DNA of 45,289 bases from Corallochytrium limacisporum (GCA_002811645.1 PDIP01000036.1:25781-71069); one strand, 5' to 3'; positions 28,624 to 38,811 are shown, numbered from the stretch's first letter. Notes: a model not told the origin generated them from the sequence alone. Made by a program: numbers and translations.

Positions 28624-28881
28624 GAAAGAAACGATCCGATCATCTTGTTGTAAGTATGTTGCCCGCGACCGCGAAAGGGGTAGCAACGCGGGAATGGGAT
28701 GCTGTTGTATGCCGCAGTGTACATGCTATCGGGCGTATCAGTATGGGCCTTGTCGTCCGACATCATCTCCGCATCTTGAACAAGTAGGCTTTGCTGTCGG
28801 CGCGTGCACGAAGGGGTAAGCCTCCGGTGTCTGAAGCACCGTGCCCCGCCTCTAGGGAGCTGGGTGCCCGACTCAGGTGTT

Positions 28882-28936
28882 GGGGTGGGGGGAAGGCTGG
28901 ACGGGAAACAAGGGGGGGTTGAGGGGTGAGCAGGGG
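28882..28936 (+). other. G-quadruplex-capable tract
   Basis: Six runs of three to seven G occur within about 55 bases with short loops, which meets the usual requirement for four G-tracts. Confidence 0.5.
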
Positions 28937-30465
28937 GACTTTGACGGGATGATATCACGCGCATGGAATTCCATCCCGTGCATTTTGATGCAGTTCAACG
29001 CAATGAGTTTGGACGGGCTCGCCTAACTTGAGCATCTGTTGTACCTAAACCTTTACTTCGCACACAAGCACAGACTGAACTTGTTTACCCCATCAACCAG
29101 GACCGTCTGTGTTCATCCTCAGTCCCGCTCATCTGATGCGATGATTGGTGATTGTGCTTTTCCTCTGGGCCAAGCATCTTGGACTCTGCACACAAGTGCC
29201 ACATCAGACATGCAGGAAGCATGCAGTAGCAGCGATCCTTTCGTTATGCTTCATCTCTTACTCTCATCCACGATCAAAACCAACGCCACACACAGTCATT
29301 CATGGACTGCCCCCGTAGCCTGCACCATCCCTTCCCTCTTCGCCACCATGGAGGGGTTGGGAGGGAGGGGTAGTATTGCCGCTGGCGTTGTTCACTTGGC
29401 CCACCCAACTCTTGTGCCTATATCAGAGCACCCAAACTCGAACGACACGGATCTCCCATCAGAACCCTGCCAGTCGTGAAACCTTCCCCTAATTCTCAGT
29501 GGATTTCAAGGCAGTTAGAAAATTTTGGATCCATCGACACTCTTAAGGAATCACACCCTTTGCACTGTGCCCAGTCGAAATAGCCCGCTACCTCACATGG
29601 GGGGTGGGGGCCCACGCACTGTTCACTGGGAACCTAAGACCCAAATTTCTAACTATGTCTTCGAGCTCGCGCCAAAATATATTATCCTATATTCACTACT
29701 AAAAATGAAGCGGCGGAATTTGAGTCTGTCGGCAAGGCAGTTGTGGCGTCTGAGGCACCGGTGAAGTTACAAACATGTGCACAATGTTCTGGCAAATGCT
29801 ATGAAGGCAAAATCGCTACAGCATGCACGAGACCTAGCGAACCCAGGGTATACAGGAGAAGTGCCTATGTAGTTTGGTAAATGGGTATCCTGAATTTCCA
29901 ACCCGCTGCATGTCCGAACAGTTCATGCCCCTGTGCACCAAAGTAGACGGGGCAGGGGATACACAACTGTACTGTGGAGGTGTGTGGTATCTGTTTGATA
30001 ATGACGACAAACCCATCGGGGACTAGAAACAGCTGGGTCCCAAGACCAGACCAGTAAGAGACATGTGATTGACAGCCTCAAAGTCTAGTCTGCACCTAGC
30101 GGTGTGTGCCTGCACATACACACTCACATCTGAATGGGACACGTCTGCATGTCCATTCGTATATCGCTAATGCGTCGTAACCTGATGAGAAAATAGTGTT
30201 TCCGCTTTGATGCAGTGCTGTCAGGTGGAGCAATTTGTACGGCACCACCGGGGACGATGGCAACTGAACCACAGGAACCCAAGCTTCCGCGATCCAGGTC
30301 TCGCGCCCAAAGGCTCCGCCGTAACATCACATCCCCTTGTGCCAAAACTGCCCCAAACACTCATGCAGACAAGACCACCCACCACCCGCCGTTTTCACCC
30401 GCTGCTGCCACATTCAGCCCTCCTTGAGAGCAATCCACGTTCTCCCTCCCCGGGGGAGGGGGGGG

Positions 30466-30494
30466 GGGGCGCCCCAAAGGGAGCTCCCTCCCTC
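30466..30494 (+). repeat. 29-bp repeat, copy left of assembly gap
   Basis: The 29 bases ending at the gap edge are identical to 30595-30623 on the other side. This copy is immediately preceded by a G run (30458-30469). Confidence 0.95.
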
Positions 30495-30589
30495 NNNNNN
30501 NNNNNNNNNNNNNNNNNNNNNNNNNNNNNNNNNNNNNNNNNNNNNNNNNNNNNNNNNNNNNNNNNNNNNNNNNNNNNNNNNNNNNNNNN
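30495..30589. other. Assembly gap (95 N)
   Basis: Unresolved bases. The non-round size suggests an estimated gap length. No gene spans it. Confidence 1.
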
Positions 30590-30594
30590 GATCT

Positions 30595-30623
30595 GGGGCG
30601 CCCCAAAGGGAGCTCCCTCCCTC
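30595..30623 (+). repeat. 29-bp repeat, copy right of assembly gap
   Basis: Identical to 30466-30494, starting five bases inside the right-hand contig. Confidence 0.95.
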
Positions 30624-33343
30624 TCCTCTGCCCAGGGCCTGGGATTGTTCTTTTTTCCCTTTTCCTTTATTTTACGGGCGTTTTGTTTCCGTCCCGTGTA
30701 TTTCTTTTTCTTTCGGTTTTTTTTTTGGCTCAGTCAGGCTCAGTCCAACGGTGCGCCCTAACCGTGCAGGCAGGCAGACAGCGCTCTCCCTCCCCCTCTC
30801 ACTTTCAGTCACGGGAAGTCACCTGACACGTACTTTTTGGTTGTCCGGTTTGCTACGGCGGCGCTCTCTATACTGAGACAGTGTGGTGCCCTTCTGCCGC
30901 GTTTCGTCTCGCTCCGGGTTGACATGTGTGACCGGGGTCATATTCCACTAGCCTTTCCGGTTGGCCGGGACCCGAAATCGGCAAGTAACGGATAGTCTCT
31001 TATGAATGGACATCCACATTGCATCACCACTTTGTCGGTATTGTCTCTTAAGTACGCACCTGACAAGGGCGAGACGGAAAGGCGCACACACACACTATCG
31101 TGTCCCGTCACGTATTAACTCTACCGTGTTCGCGCACCACACAGACAATGGAAACTGAACGACGATGACGCCGGGAACGCCTCCACCACAGGGTGTCTTC
31201 CCGTACGGTGCACTGAAGAAATTTTCCGTACGAGCTTCTAATGCCCATTTGCCCTGTAGTGCCTGCCGTTATAAGCAGAGAATACTGCGACATTTGGCTT
31301 TGTTCTGCGGAACGACCAATGGCGAACTGCCGCGGATGCTACTGTTGCTGCTGGTGGCATATACAATCTGTGGTCCCCTGCGATCCCATCATCACGCCTC
31401 CGCACGGAGGAAGAGCGCGGGGGGGGGGGGGGAATCAGAGTGGCAACAGACACGGGGAGGCAAACAACGACCGTTAGGCATGGCGCGTCCTTCCCTTCTT
31501 AAAGTCACAAGCAAATCGCCCGTTCCCGGGAGGGCATCGTATACTGCGTCAAAGGCACACCATGTCTTGTCGATCACCGACAGCACTACCAGACACTGTG
31601 ATCTCGTGTCGTAGACCCACACAAATGATTATGTCCACACGCAGATTATACTACTACCTTCTGATCCCAATAATCTCGTTGCGCCGCCACAAAACCACGC
31701 AAACTTGTCGTCGTCCGCAGCCGAAGGCGTGAAAGTTATACATTTCATCACTACCACAATCAATACATAAACAATGAAAATCCGATGTCAGACACAAGCC
31801 ACAGCACAAACGATAAAAAGCTACTCCGGAGTTTTATCGGGGACTCCTCCTACCTCTCTTTCTCTCTCTCTCTCTCTGTGTCTCTCTGGGGAGCAGTCGA
31901 CTGACCAGTAAGGGAAGTTTTTCAGCGCGGACTATCGAAAGATGTTTTCTTCGGTTCTCTTGTATGTATGTGTGTGTGTCTGTTTTGGGGTGATATTTAT
32001 TTTTTGAAAACCCCTAGCCCGTTCCCCGCCCGCCCCCCCCCCCTTGGCTGCGCCATTGTAGGTGCCCAAAACACCCCTTACTGAATGAACTGATCGTTCG
32101 ATACCTTCCGGGGCGTGGTGATTGGATGAAATAGGTCATCTTCCGGACGAACGAGGGGAGATAAACTGGGTGCACCAAAAGAGCCAGAGAGCGGGAGTAT
32201 AGGAAAAATTGCCTTTGGCAAGAGTTCATCGCCCCCGGGGTCCGTGGAGATATCCAGTACTTTGGGTATGTGGCGCGCGGACCAGAATGGAAGCAAAGGG
32301 TGACCTGTCTTTTTAGTTTGTTTTAGACTTCGGAATTTGTTGGTGGTTCGCCTTTTTTTCCTTTATGGCGTTAAAGGCGAATTCATTGGTATTGGCCGAG
32401 AGAGCGGTTGCGAGGTGACACAGACGGAGATCTTTTTTTTTTCTTTTCTTTTTGTGCCTTGTCCTTTTTGCTGCAGTGGCACCCCTTTGTTTCAAACGAC
32501 AACAGAGTCCCCCCCCCGGGGAGGGGGGTTAGGAAGGGCAGAACAGAGTATCGGGAGCACGCGGAACCGGCGCAATGAGGAAGTTGCCTCCCCCCTCCCC
32601 GGGGTGGCCGGGGGAGAGGAAGGGGTGTTGGGAATGCGGCAATGGGTATTTCCCTTGCGACCCCTCTCCCTTTGGCGTGGCTGACCTGTCCTTTCTATAA
32701 AGAATGTATGGAGAAAACGAAGACTGCCAAGGCACAGTGAGAAGGGGGATGGGGCGAGCTTGGTAACCTCCAGGAGTCTGGGTTTTGTTTGGCAGGAGCT
32801 CCCTAGGGCGAGCAAGATGGGGTGTGTTTGTGGGCGACCTACTGCCATTCCATGCGGGCAACGGGTAAGCACACGTAGAGAAGTCTGTGTGGATACGGTT
32901 AGTTTTGTAGGCGTGAGTGTAACACGCGACTCCCTCCCCCCCCTGGGTCCCGTTCTCTTCGTCCCGTGGAATTGCGGCCCCGAAGCATGACTTTCCGGTG
33001 CGCGCGGTTTTGGCAGTGGCAAGAGAACGCAGTTGAGCGCCATGTAAATATCGATACGAATCAATGGCAGGTCAATAGAAAAGCAATGACGGTGCTGCGG
33101 AATATATTCTTCTGGCCCTCGCCGCATCTTGGACGTGTGTCCGTTGCCTTCTCCCCATTCTCCAACCAACCCGGACGCGTGGTCCTGTGCCGCTGTGTGA
33201 TGTCTGCGTCTGCGTGTGTGTGTGTGTGTGGCTGTTTCGGAGCACGGTGGACAGCGATGCGGTGGCCCCGAGAAAGGGAGAAGCGGGACACACCGCAGCA
33301 TCAAAGGAAAGGTGCAAGCAAGCCAAACACCTTCGAGTGAAGT

Positions 33344-33402
33344 GGGGGAGGGAGGGAGAGGAAAGGTTGGGGAAGGGGGAGGGGGGGGGGGGAAGTGTGG
33401 GA
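33344..33402 (+). other. G-rich tract with 12-base G run
   Basis: Repeated GGGGG/GGG blocks lead into a run of 12 G at 33381-33392. It is strongly quadruplex-capable and prone to sequencing-length error. Confidence 0.6.
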
Positions 33403-34228
33403 GCAAAATTGCTGCGGGTGGGGTGAGACTGCCATTTTACTCCCAAATCTCACCCCTACCCACACCAGCTCTCCCTCCCCCCCCCTCTCTCTCTCTCTCT
33501 CTCCAGTCCCTGTGCACTTTGTATTTCCTTGCTCAAGCGAGCAAAAAACAGTGAAAAGCCAGTGGGCCCATGGTCGTGCTGTGGGCCGTTTCAGATTATT
33601 TTTCCCATTCATTTTTTACCAACCAGGCAGGCGTCTCAAATGCTTGGCTCCAGTGTCAAGTCCGTCTCCCACCACCTGCGGCGTGCCCGCGCGCACACAC
33701 GCAACGGGGCTAAGGACAGCAACCAAATATTTTGGCCACGGAGGGAAAGAGGGGAAGAGGACAGCAACAGATATTCTCCACTCACTAACTCTTCTTCGGA
33801 CTTTCAGTAATAGTGTCATTATTGAAACGTGAGGCGTGTCTGAAGTAACACCGTGGGTCGGACCATTATTTATGTTTCGACCGAATCAAACGGTCTGCGG
33901 CAATGGAAGAGGTCTTGGGGAGGAAAGCCAGGGATGGAGGTGGAGTGCGATAAACAGCCTTGGAGCATCCACCATCGTAGGCCACAGGATCCATTTTCAA
34001 ATGGGATCAAGACGCGAAGGCCTCACACACACACTTGTTCAACAAATTCACATGCAAACCACTCCTCCCCGTTTTGAAATTCGATATTTACTTTCTTATC
34101 CTGTTTTCTAATCTTGCGCTTCCGTTGTCTGTGGCGTGCTTGGCAATTGCCATTGCGTGTGAGAGAGACGAGAAAAAAAGGGGGGGGGAGCAGTAGTGGG
34201 GACAGTAGGGAAGGAAACTGAGTGTGAG

Positions 34229-34257
34229 TGAGTGTGAGCGTGTGTGTGTGTGTGTGT
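34229..34257. repeat. GT microsatellite
   Basis: An array of GT dinucleotides preceded by degenerate GAGTGTGA units; no coding frame is supported. Confidence 0.8.
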
Positions 34258-34522
34258 CTCAAAGTCTTTTTTGGGGGGACATGAGTGGAGTTGGGGAGGG
34301 GGAACAGACAGTTGGGGAGGGGGGGGGTGTTGCCGGAGAGAGATGGACAGGGAGTGGTGTTGGTTGGCTCTCCGTTCGATATGGTGGATGTGTGTGTTTG
34401 ATTTCTGAGAAAGTGGTAAATGGATCCAGAGGGGACAAGACGGCAGGGCGAGTAGAGGTGGTTCTGGGGCTGTGTGCGTGTGTGTGGTGCTGCAATTGGT
34501 ACAAACTGCGCTTTTACGTAAA

Positions 34523-34709
34523 TTCATGTGACTGTCCGTTACCAGTCGTGTGGACGAGACTCTTCATATGCAAGTTCTAAATTTGTTGGTCACGAATAGA
34601 AACGGATACTCGATGAGTAATATCTCTAGAAATTTCTAACCTGGTTCAGCTCATTGAGTAACGATATTTCTGGTATTTGTAAAAAGCGAGTATCACATGC
34701 ATATGAAGG
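34523..34709. promoter_or_regulatory. Cluster of inositol-response-element-like sites
   Basis: Three TTCAYRTG cores precede the inositol-phosphate synthase gene: TTCATGTG at 34523-34530 (+), TTCATATG at 34563-34570 (+) and TTCATATG on the minus strand at 34700-34707. The middle one, TCTTCATATGC (34561-34571), fits the full yeast ICRE/UASINO consensus WYTTCAYRTGS. The 10-mer CTTCATATGC recurs inverted at 34699-34708. In yeast this element is bound by the bHLH pair Ino2/Ino4 and drives INO1. Factor identity in this organism is unknown. Confidence 0.6.
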
Positions 34710-34768
34710 TAGCTTAGTGTTTGATCAGTTTTGCGGTTCTATATAGCACAATCAAAACACAGATAAAA

Positions 34769-36343
34769 ATGTCCGAGATCGACCAACGTAACTTCCCTTC
34801 CGACGCTGTCGAGGTGGAGTCTGAGAACATTGTCTACACCGAAGAGGCAATCATCTCAAAGTACAACTATGAGCAGACCACCGCTGCCTTCGAGAACGGT
34901 AAGCTGAAGGTGAAGCCCACCACTGTGAAGTACAACTTCCGCACCGAGCGCAAGGTGCCCAAGCTCGGTGTTATGCTGGTCGGCTGGGGTGGCAACAACG
35001 GTACCACCGTTACCGGCGCTTGCATTGCCAACCGTGAGCACATCACCTGGCACTCTCGCACTGGCATTCAGGAACCCAACTACTACGGTTCCGTCTTGCA
35101 GGCCTCTACCATGCGCATTGGCGTGGACGCTAAGGGTAAGGAGGTGTACATTCCTCTTGCCAAAGTCCTCCCCATGGTCGACCCTAACGACATCGTCTAC
35201 GGTGGCTGGGATATCAGCTCCATGAACCTGGCTGACTGCATGGATCGCGCCCGGGTCTTTGAGTACGACCTGGTCCGCCAGCTCCGCCCTCACATGCAGA
35301 ACATGGTTCCTCTGCCTGGTATCTACTACCCTGACTTCATTGCTGCCAACCAGGGCGACCGCGCTGACAACGTCCTGCCGGGTAACGACAAGTACGAGCA
35401 CATGGAGACCATCCGTAAGAACATCCGGGACTTCAAGGCCGCCAACGGTGTCGACAAGGTTGTCGTCTGCTGGACTGCCAACACTGAGCGCTTCTGCGAT
35501 GTGCAGTACGGTCTGAATGACACTGCCGAGAACCTGATGAAGAGCCTGAAGGAGTCTCACTCCGAAGTCTCCCCTTCCACAGTGTACGCCATTGCTTGCA
35601 TTCTTGAGGGCGTCACTTTCATCAACGGCTCTCCCCAGAACTCTCTGGTCCCCGGTATCCAGGAGCTCGCCGAGCAGCACCGCGTGTACATCGGTGGCGA
35701 TGACTTTAAGTCTGGCCAGACCAAGATGAAGTCCGCTCTGGTTGACTTCATGGTGAACGCCGGCATCAAGCCCACCAGCATTGTCTCCTACAACCATCTG
35801 GGTAACAACGACGGTAAGAACCTGAGCGCCCCCAGTCAGTTCCGCTCCAAGGAGATCTCCAAGTCCAACGTCGTCGACGATATGGTCGAGAGCAACCGCA
35901 TTCTGTACAGCGAGGGTGAGCACCCCGATCACGTTGTTGTCATCAAGTATGTCCCCAACGTCGGTGACTCCAAGCGTGCCCTGGATGAATACGTCAGCGA
36001 CATTTTCATGAACGGTAAGCAGACCATCTCTATGCACAACACCTGCGAAGACTCCCTGCTGGCCTCTCCTCTGATTCTGGATCTCGTTATCCTGGCTGAG
36101 CTTGTTGAGCGCATCACCTGGAAGACCGACGACATGCCTGCTTTCGACAGTTTCCACAGCGTTCTGTCCCTCCTGAGTTACATGCTCAAGGCTCCTCTGG
36201 TCCCCCAGGGTACCCCCATCGTCAACTCTCTTTACCGCCAGCGCGCTGCCATGGAGAACTTCTTCCGTGCGTGCCTGGGTCTGCAAGCCGAGAGCAACTT
36301 GATGTTGGAGCATCGCGCTTTCCATCACCATCAGAGGGTCTAA
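34769..36343 (+). CDS. INO1: Inositol-3-phosphate synthase
   Basis: The 524-aa cytosolic enzyme converts glucose-6-phosphate to 1D-myo-inositol-3-phosphate using bound NAD, the committed step to inositol and phosphatidylinositol. The NAD-binding motif GWGGNNGTT is near residue 72. Active-site motifs include [11 protein letters not shown] (near 288), [11 protein letters not shown] (near 309), [13 protein letters not shown] (near 340) and [14 protein letters not shown] (near 426). ATG 34769 in AAAAATGTCC is the start; the frame is open 16 codons further up but has no ATG. Codon use is sharply biased to C/G/T-ending codons with few A-ending ones, unlike neighbours, as expected for very high expression. 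Inositol-response-like elements lie upstream. No organelle presequence is visible. Confidence 0.98.
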   Translation: MSEIDQRNFPSDAVEVESENIVYTEEAIISKYNYEQTTAAFENGKLKVKPTTVKYNFRTERKVPKLGVMLVGWGGNNGTTVTGACIANREHITWHSRTGIQEPNYYGSVLQASTMRIGVDAKGKEVYIPLAKVLPMVDPNDIVYGGWDISSMNLADCMDRARVFEYDLVRQLRPHMQNMVPLPGIYYPDFIAANQGDRADNVLPGNDKYEHMETIRKNIRDFKAANGVDKVVVCWTANTERFCDVQYGLNDTAENLMKSLKESHSEVSPSTVYAIACILEGVTFINGSPQNSLVPGIQELAEQHRVYIGGDDFKSGQTKMKSALVDFMVNAGIKPTSIVSYNHLGNNDGKNLSAPSQFRSKEISKSNVVDDMVESNRILYSEGEHPDHVVVIKYVPNVGDSKRALDEYVSDIFMNGKQTISMHNTCEDSLLASPLILDLVILAELVERITWKTDDMPAFDSFHSVLSLLSYMLKAPLVPQGTPIVNSLYRQRAAMENFFRACLGLQAESNLMLEHRAFHHHQRV

Positions 36344-36764
36344 GTGTTTCTGGGTTTAAAAAAAATAGCAGATACTTTGAAATCGGGAGAATGCCTATAG
36401 CTACGGCATAGCTGGGCCTCCCGGGCACACTGGATGGCGTACGGGTTAATGACCTCTGTTTCTGGCTCATTTGTCAACCCCGAGGATCCACTGTACTCAT
36501 AGACACAAACAAGAATCGCACAGACCAACAATCCCTGTTTTCTTTTACAAATATATTACTCCTCATAGGCTCATATTCGTTTGGTTTTACTACGTATGTT
36601 GTGGAACAACAAGCACAAACTGTCTGTTACCATCAGTGTTGGATGTTCATCGCTGGTTTAAGGTTATCCTCGAGTGTTCCTGAGCTACGGGCCGCTTCCC
36701 AGTCTACCACACACCCTTGCCCCCCCCCCCTTTTCTTCCCGTCCTTCCCGGCTCCTTGTCTTTC

Positions 36765-36774
36765 GGCGCGAAAA
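36765..36774 (-). promoter_or_regulatory. E2F-like site
   Basis: Reads TTTTCGCGCC on the minus strand, matching TTTSGCGC. It lies 514 bp upstream of the start of the 507-aa protein gene. Confidence 0.4.
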
Positions 36775-36892
36775 TCGGTCCCGATTGCGGGGGTGACCAG
36801 TGCGAGGGTGAACAGAAGGAAGAAGGGGGGGAGGTTGGGTTGGTGTGGGCGCAACAGAAGGCACCAAGTCTTCGCCATTTTTCTTTATTAAC

Positions 36893-36912
36893 TTTTTGGG
36901 CGCGCGCGAAAA
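36893..36912. promoter_or_regulatory. E2F-like near-palindrome
   Basis: TTTTCGCGC on the minus strand (36904-36912) matches TTTSGCGC. The opposite half, TTTTTGGGCGCG, is one base off the same consensus, giving a near-palindrome. Confidence 0.4.
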
Positions 36913-37287
36913 TATGCCTCGGGGCCGAAGTTCACTGCTGCAGCGCTGAAGGGAAGTAGTACGGACCGTCAGGCTCTCTGTTTTGAGGCAGTGAGACGGG
37001 CCAGAGGCAGTGCGAGCGCCCTTTTTTTTTCTGGTTCGGTCGTGGCTTGTGACCAACTGAGCGGCCAGCAAGAGCAGGACGGAAACATGTTCCCTGATGG
37101 CTTTTCTCTTGCCCTTGTGCCTGGTACTATACTCAAGACGTACTTCAAAGTTTCCTGGGAATGATCGATGTCTTCTCAGTGAGACAAACCGTTTGGGGTC
37201 GAAAGATTTCCATGGAGAACGAGAATGTAATCCGAACAAAGGGAAGGAGGGACAGCCAAGAAGTAACTTGAAGACAGAAAAACAAAG

Positions 37288-38811
37288 ATGGGAGATCCTG
37301 CCTCTGTCGTCGACCTGTCCAAGGCCGTCATGATCGAGTATGCGGCCCGGAACATTTTGGACTCCATGCGCGAGGGCAACTTGGAGATTAGTGCCTGGGA
37401 CATTATTTACACATCGTCCTTGAGGGACGAATCACTGGAACTAATGCCATCAGTTCAGGCCCTTACTAATATGGTCAACATGGCATTGACATATCTTCGT
37501 GTCACAGAGGTGTACCAGGCTGGGGAACGGAACCTGAAGGTTCCCCTGCTGTTCCAGAGCATTCTCCTCCGCTACGATCAACTCAAGCACACTTTGCGTC
37601 TCGTCGATTCTTCATTCCAAGAGGACGATCACTGGTTGGAATTGTCAGGAGATCTGCGCATTGCAGCGGTATACGCTTGTAGATGGTTGCCGAGTACGGT
37701 GGCGAGACAGATGAAGGATAAGCTCTTTTCACGAACCCCGCTAGCTGGTACGGAACATCATCGATGGGCTGGAGAATGGGTTGATGCGATGGAAAACGAC
37801 GACATTGCAACTCAGAACGCATTGGTGAAGGAGGCTGCGCCAAAGGGTGATCTGGTTGAGAACACATTCCACAAGATGCTGCGTTGGTTTGGGTACTTTG
37901 AGGACAGTTTCGTTGACCGCGTTGCCGTCGACTCGCTGGATGCGGCAAAGGCAGCTCTTGGTCTGGAGGATCCGGGTCAGTTGTTGGAAGAGGCTGCAGA
38001 AGCACCGCCGCAAGCTGTGGCATTCTCAGACAAACGATACAGCAAAAGCGATTTGCAGAAAATGTATGAGATGATCAAACCCAGTGGTGATTTTGACAAA
38101 GATGTGTGTCAATACGAGGAGCCTCAGGTTAGCGCTGTCCGCCAGCGGGCAGAACAAGCCTTTCAAAACGCAGCAGCTCAGAACAATGTGTTGCTCGAGG
38201 CAACATCCCAGGCTGAGGATCCCAAATTTTTCTACCAAGATCGAGTTGCCGCTGGGGAGCAAGAGGAGGATGAACCTATGCCAATGGCGCCCGTTCATGA
38301 ACCTGTGGAAACCGAACCTTCGAGAGAAGAGGCTGTACTCAAAACAAGGGAATCCATGCAGGAAGCACAGGCAGCATCGAGGAAGTCAACACCGGCCAAA
38401 CGGACTCCTGCGAAGCAGTCCCTGAAGAAATCGCCGGCCTCGAAAAAGCTTGACTCCGTAACGCAAAATAAGAAACTGCGGGAACAACGAATTCTCCGAG
38501 CCCTCTATAAGACGCTTCCGAAGTTCAACAAAACAGGAGTGAAGGACAAGGGTCTAGTCAACCAATGGGTTCTTGTTCACGAGGAGTACAGTAATAACTG
38601 CCCGCCACATATTCAGATTACGAAGTCCCAGTTGGTTGACAAGTGCAAGAATTGGCAGAAGAATGGCAAGCTTGAGTATAAGTTTGAAGAAGGCTTCCGC
38701 GTTCGAGAGCGACTCATTGACGGGAAGAAGGTCTCGCATAGGGATCGGCTGATCGTGGGCGTTGAACGGATCAGCCCTGACTTGCAGGACATCATGGACG
38801 GAAAGTTCTGA
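37288..38811 (+). CDS. 507-aa protein of unknown function
   Basis: I do not recognise this protein. Residues 1-125 and 130-230 look all-helical and well ordered, with Leu/Trp/Tyr patterning (YAARNILDSMREG; LLFQSILLRYDQLKHTLRLV). A Gln/Glu-rich stretch follows, then a basic linker near 365-395 with TPAK twice and SLKKSPASKK, of the TPxK type targeted by CDKs. The last 115 residues form a second ordered domain (RILRALYKTLPKFNKTG ... CKNWQKNGKLEYKF ... RDRLIVG), which could be a winged-helix or other small nucleic-acid-binding fold; that is a guess from its size and basic helices. No signal or membrane segment is seen. Two E2F-like sites lie upstream. It is convergent with RRP5, with 98 bp between stops. 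The sustained non-repetitive composition supports a real gene. Confidence 0.87.
   Translation: MGDPASVVDLSKAVMIEYAARNILDSMREGNLEISAWDIIYTSSLRDESLELMPSVQALTNMVNMALTYLRVTEVYQAGERNLKVPLLFQSILLRYDQLKHTLRLVDSSFQEDDHWLELSGDLRIAAVYACRWLPSTVARQMKDKLFSRTPLAGTEHHRWAGEWVDAMENDDIATQNALVKEAAPKGDLVENTFHKMLRWFGYFEDSFVDRVAVDSLDAAKAALGLEDPGQLLEEAAEAPPQAVAFSDKRYSKSDLQKMYEMIKPSGDFDKDVCQYEEPQVSAVRQRAEQAFQNAAAQNNVLLEATSQAEDPKFFYQDRVAAGEQEEDEPMPMAPVHEPVETEPSREEAVLKTRESMQEAQAASRKSTPAKRTPAKQSLKKSPASKKLDSVTQNKKLREQRILRALYKTLPKFNKTGVKDKGLVNQWVLVHEEYSNNCPPHIQITKSQLVDKCKNWQKNGKLEYKFEEGFRVRERLIDGKKVSHRDRLIVGVERISPDLQDIMDGKF

Larger units (their letters stand above)
28607..34768. other. Gene-poor 6.2-kb intergenic block
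   Basis: No frame here has family resemblance or sustained non-repetitive composition. Contents in order: poly(A) signal of the coiled-coil gene (28618-28623), G-rich tract (28882-28936), E2F-like motif (29668-29677), assembly gap (30495-30589) flanked by identical 29-mers, 14-base G run (31419-31432), TC tract (31860-31877), C run near 32029-32043, GT tract near 33214-33230, G-rich tract (33344-33402), CT tract (33486-33503), GT tract (34229-34257) and the inositol-synthase promoter (34500-34768). The longest frames (up to 304 aa, minus strand 32492-33406) start at non-ATG codons and are Pro/Ser/Thr/His translations of repeats. Confidence 0.6.
36344..37287. promoter_or_regulatory. Intergenic region with E2F-like sites
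   Basis: A 944-bp interval between two plus-strand genes. A C run (36720-36730) and a G run (near 36823-36831) flank the E2F-like GGCGCGAAAA at 36765-36774. A near-palindromic TTTTTGGGCGCGCGCGAAAA lies at 36893-36912. A short hairpin (ATGCC, 9-nt loop, GGCAT) lies about 50 bp after the inositol-synthase stop. Confidence 0.5.

Noticed and set aside
31165-31614. 149-codon plus-strand ATG frame
   Set aside because: It crosses a 14-base G run, has low-complexity composition and no recognisable motif; insufficient evidence for a gene.
32492-33406. 304-codon minus-strand frame
   Set aside because: It starts at TTG, begins with Pro repeats from a G/C run, and contains His-Thr repeats from a GT tract. 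No domain is seen.
34856-36331. 491-codon minus-strand frame over inositol-phosphate synthase
   Set aside because: It follows from the codon bias of the sense gene; the Val/Asp/His/Leu-rich sequence resembles no protein family.
36385-36410. Short hairpin after the inositol-synthase stop as a terminator
   Set aside because: The stem is only 5 bp with a 9-nt loop, and eukaryotic mRNA ends are not formed this way; probably chance.
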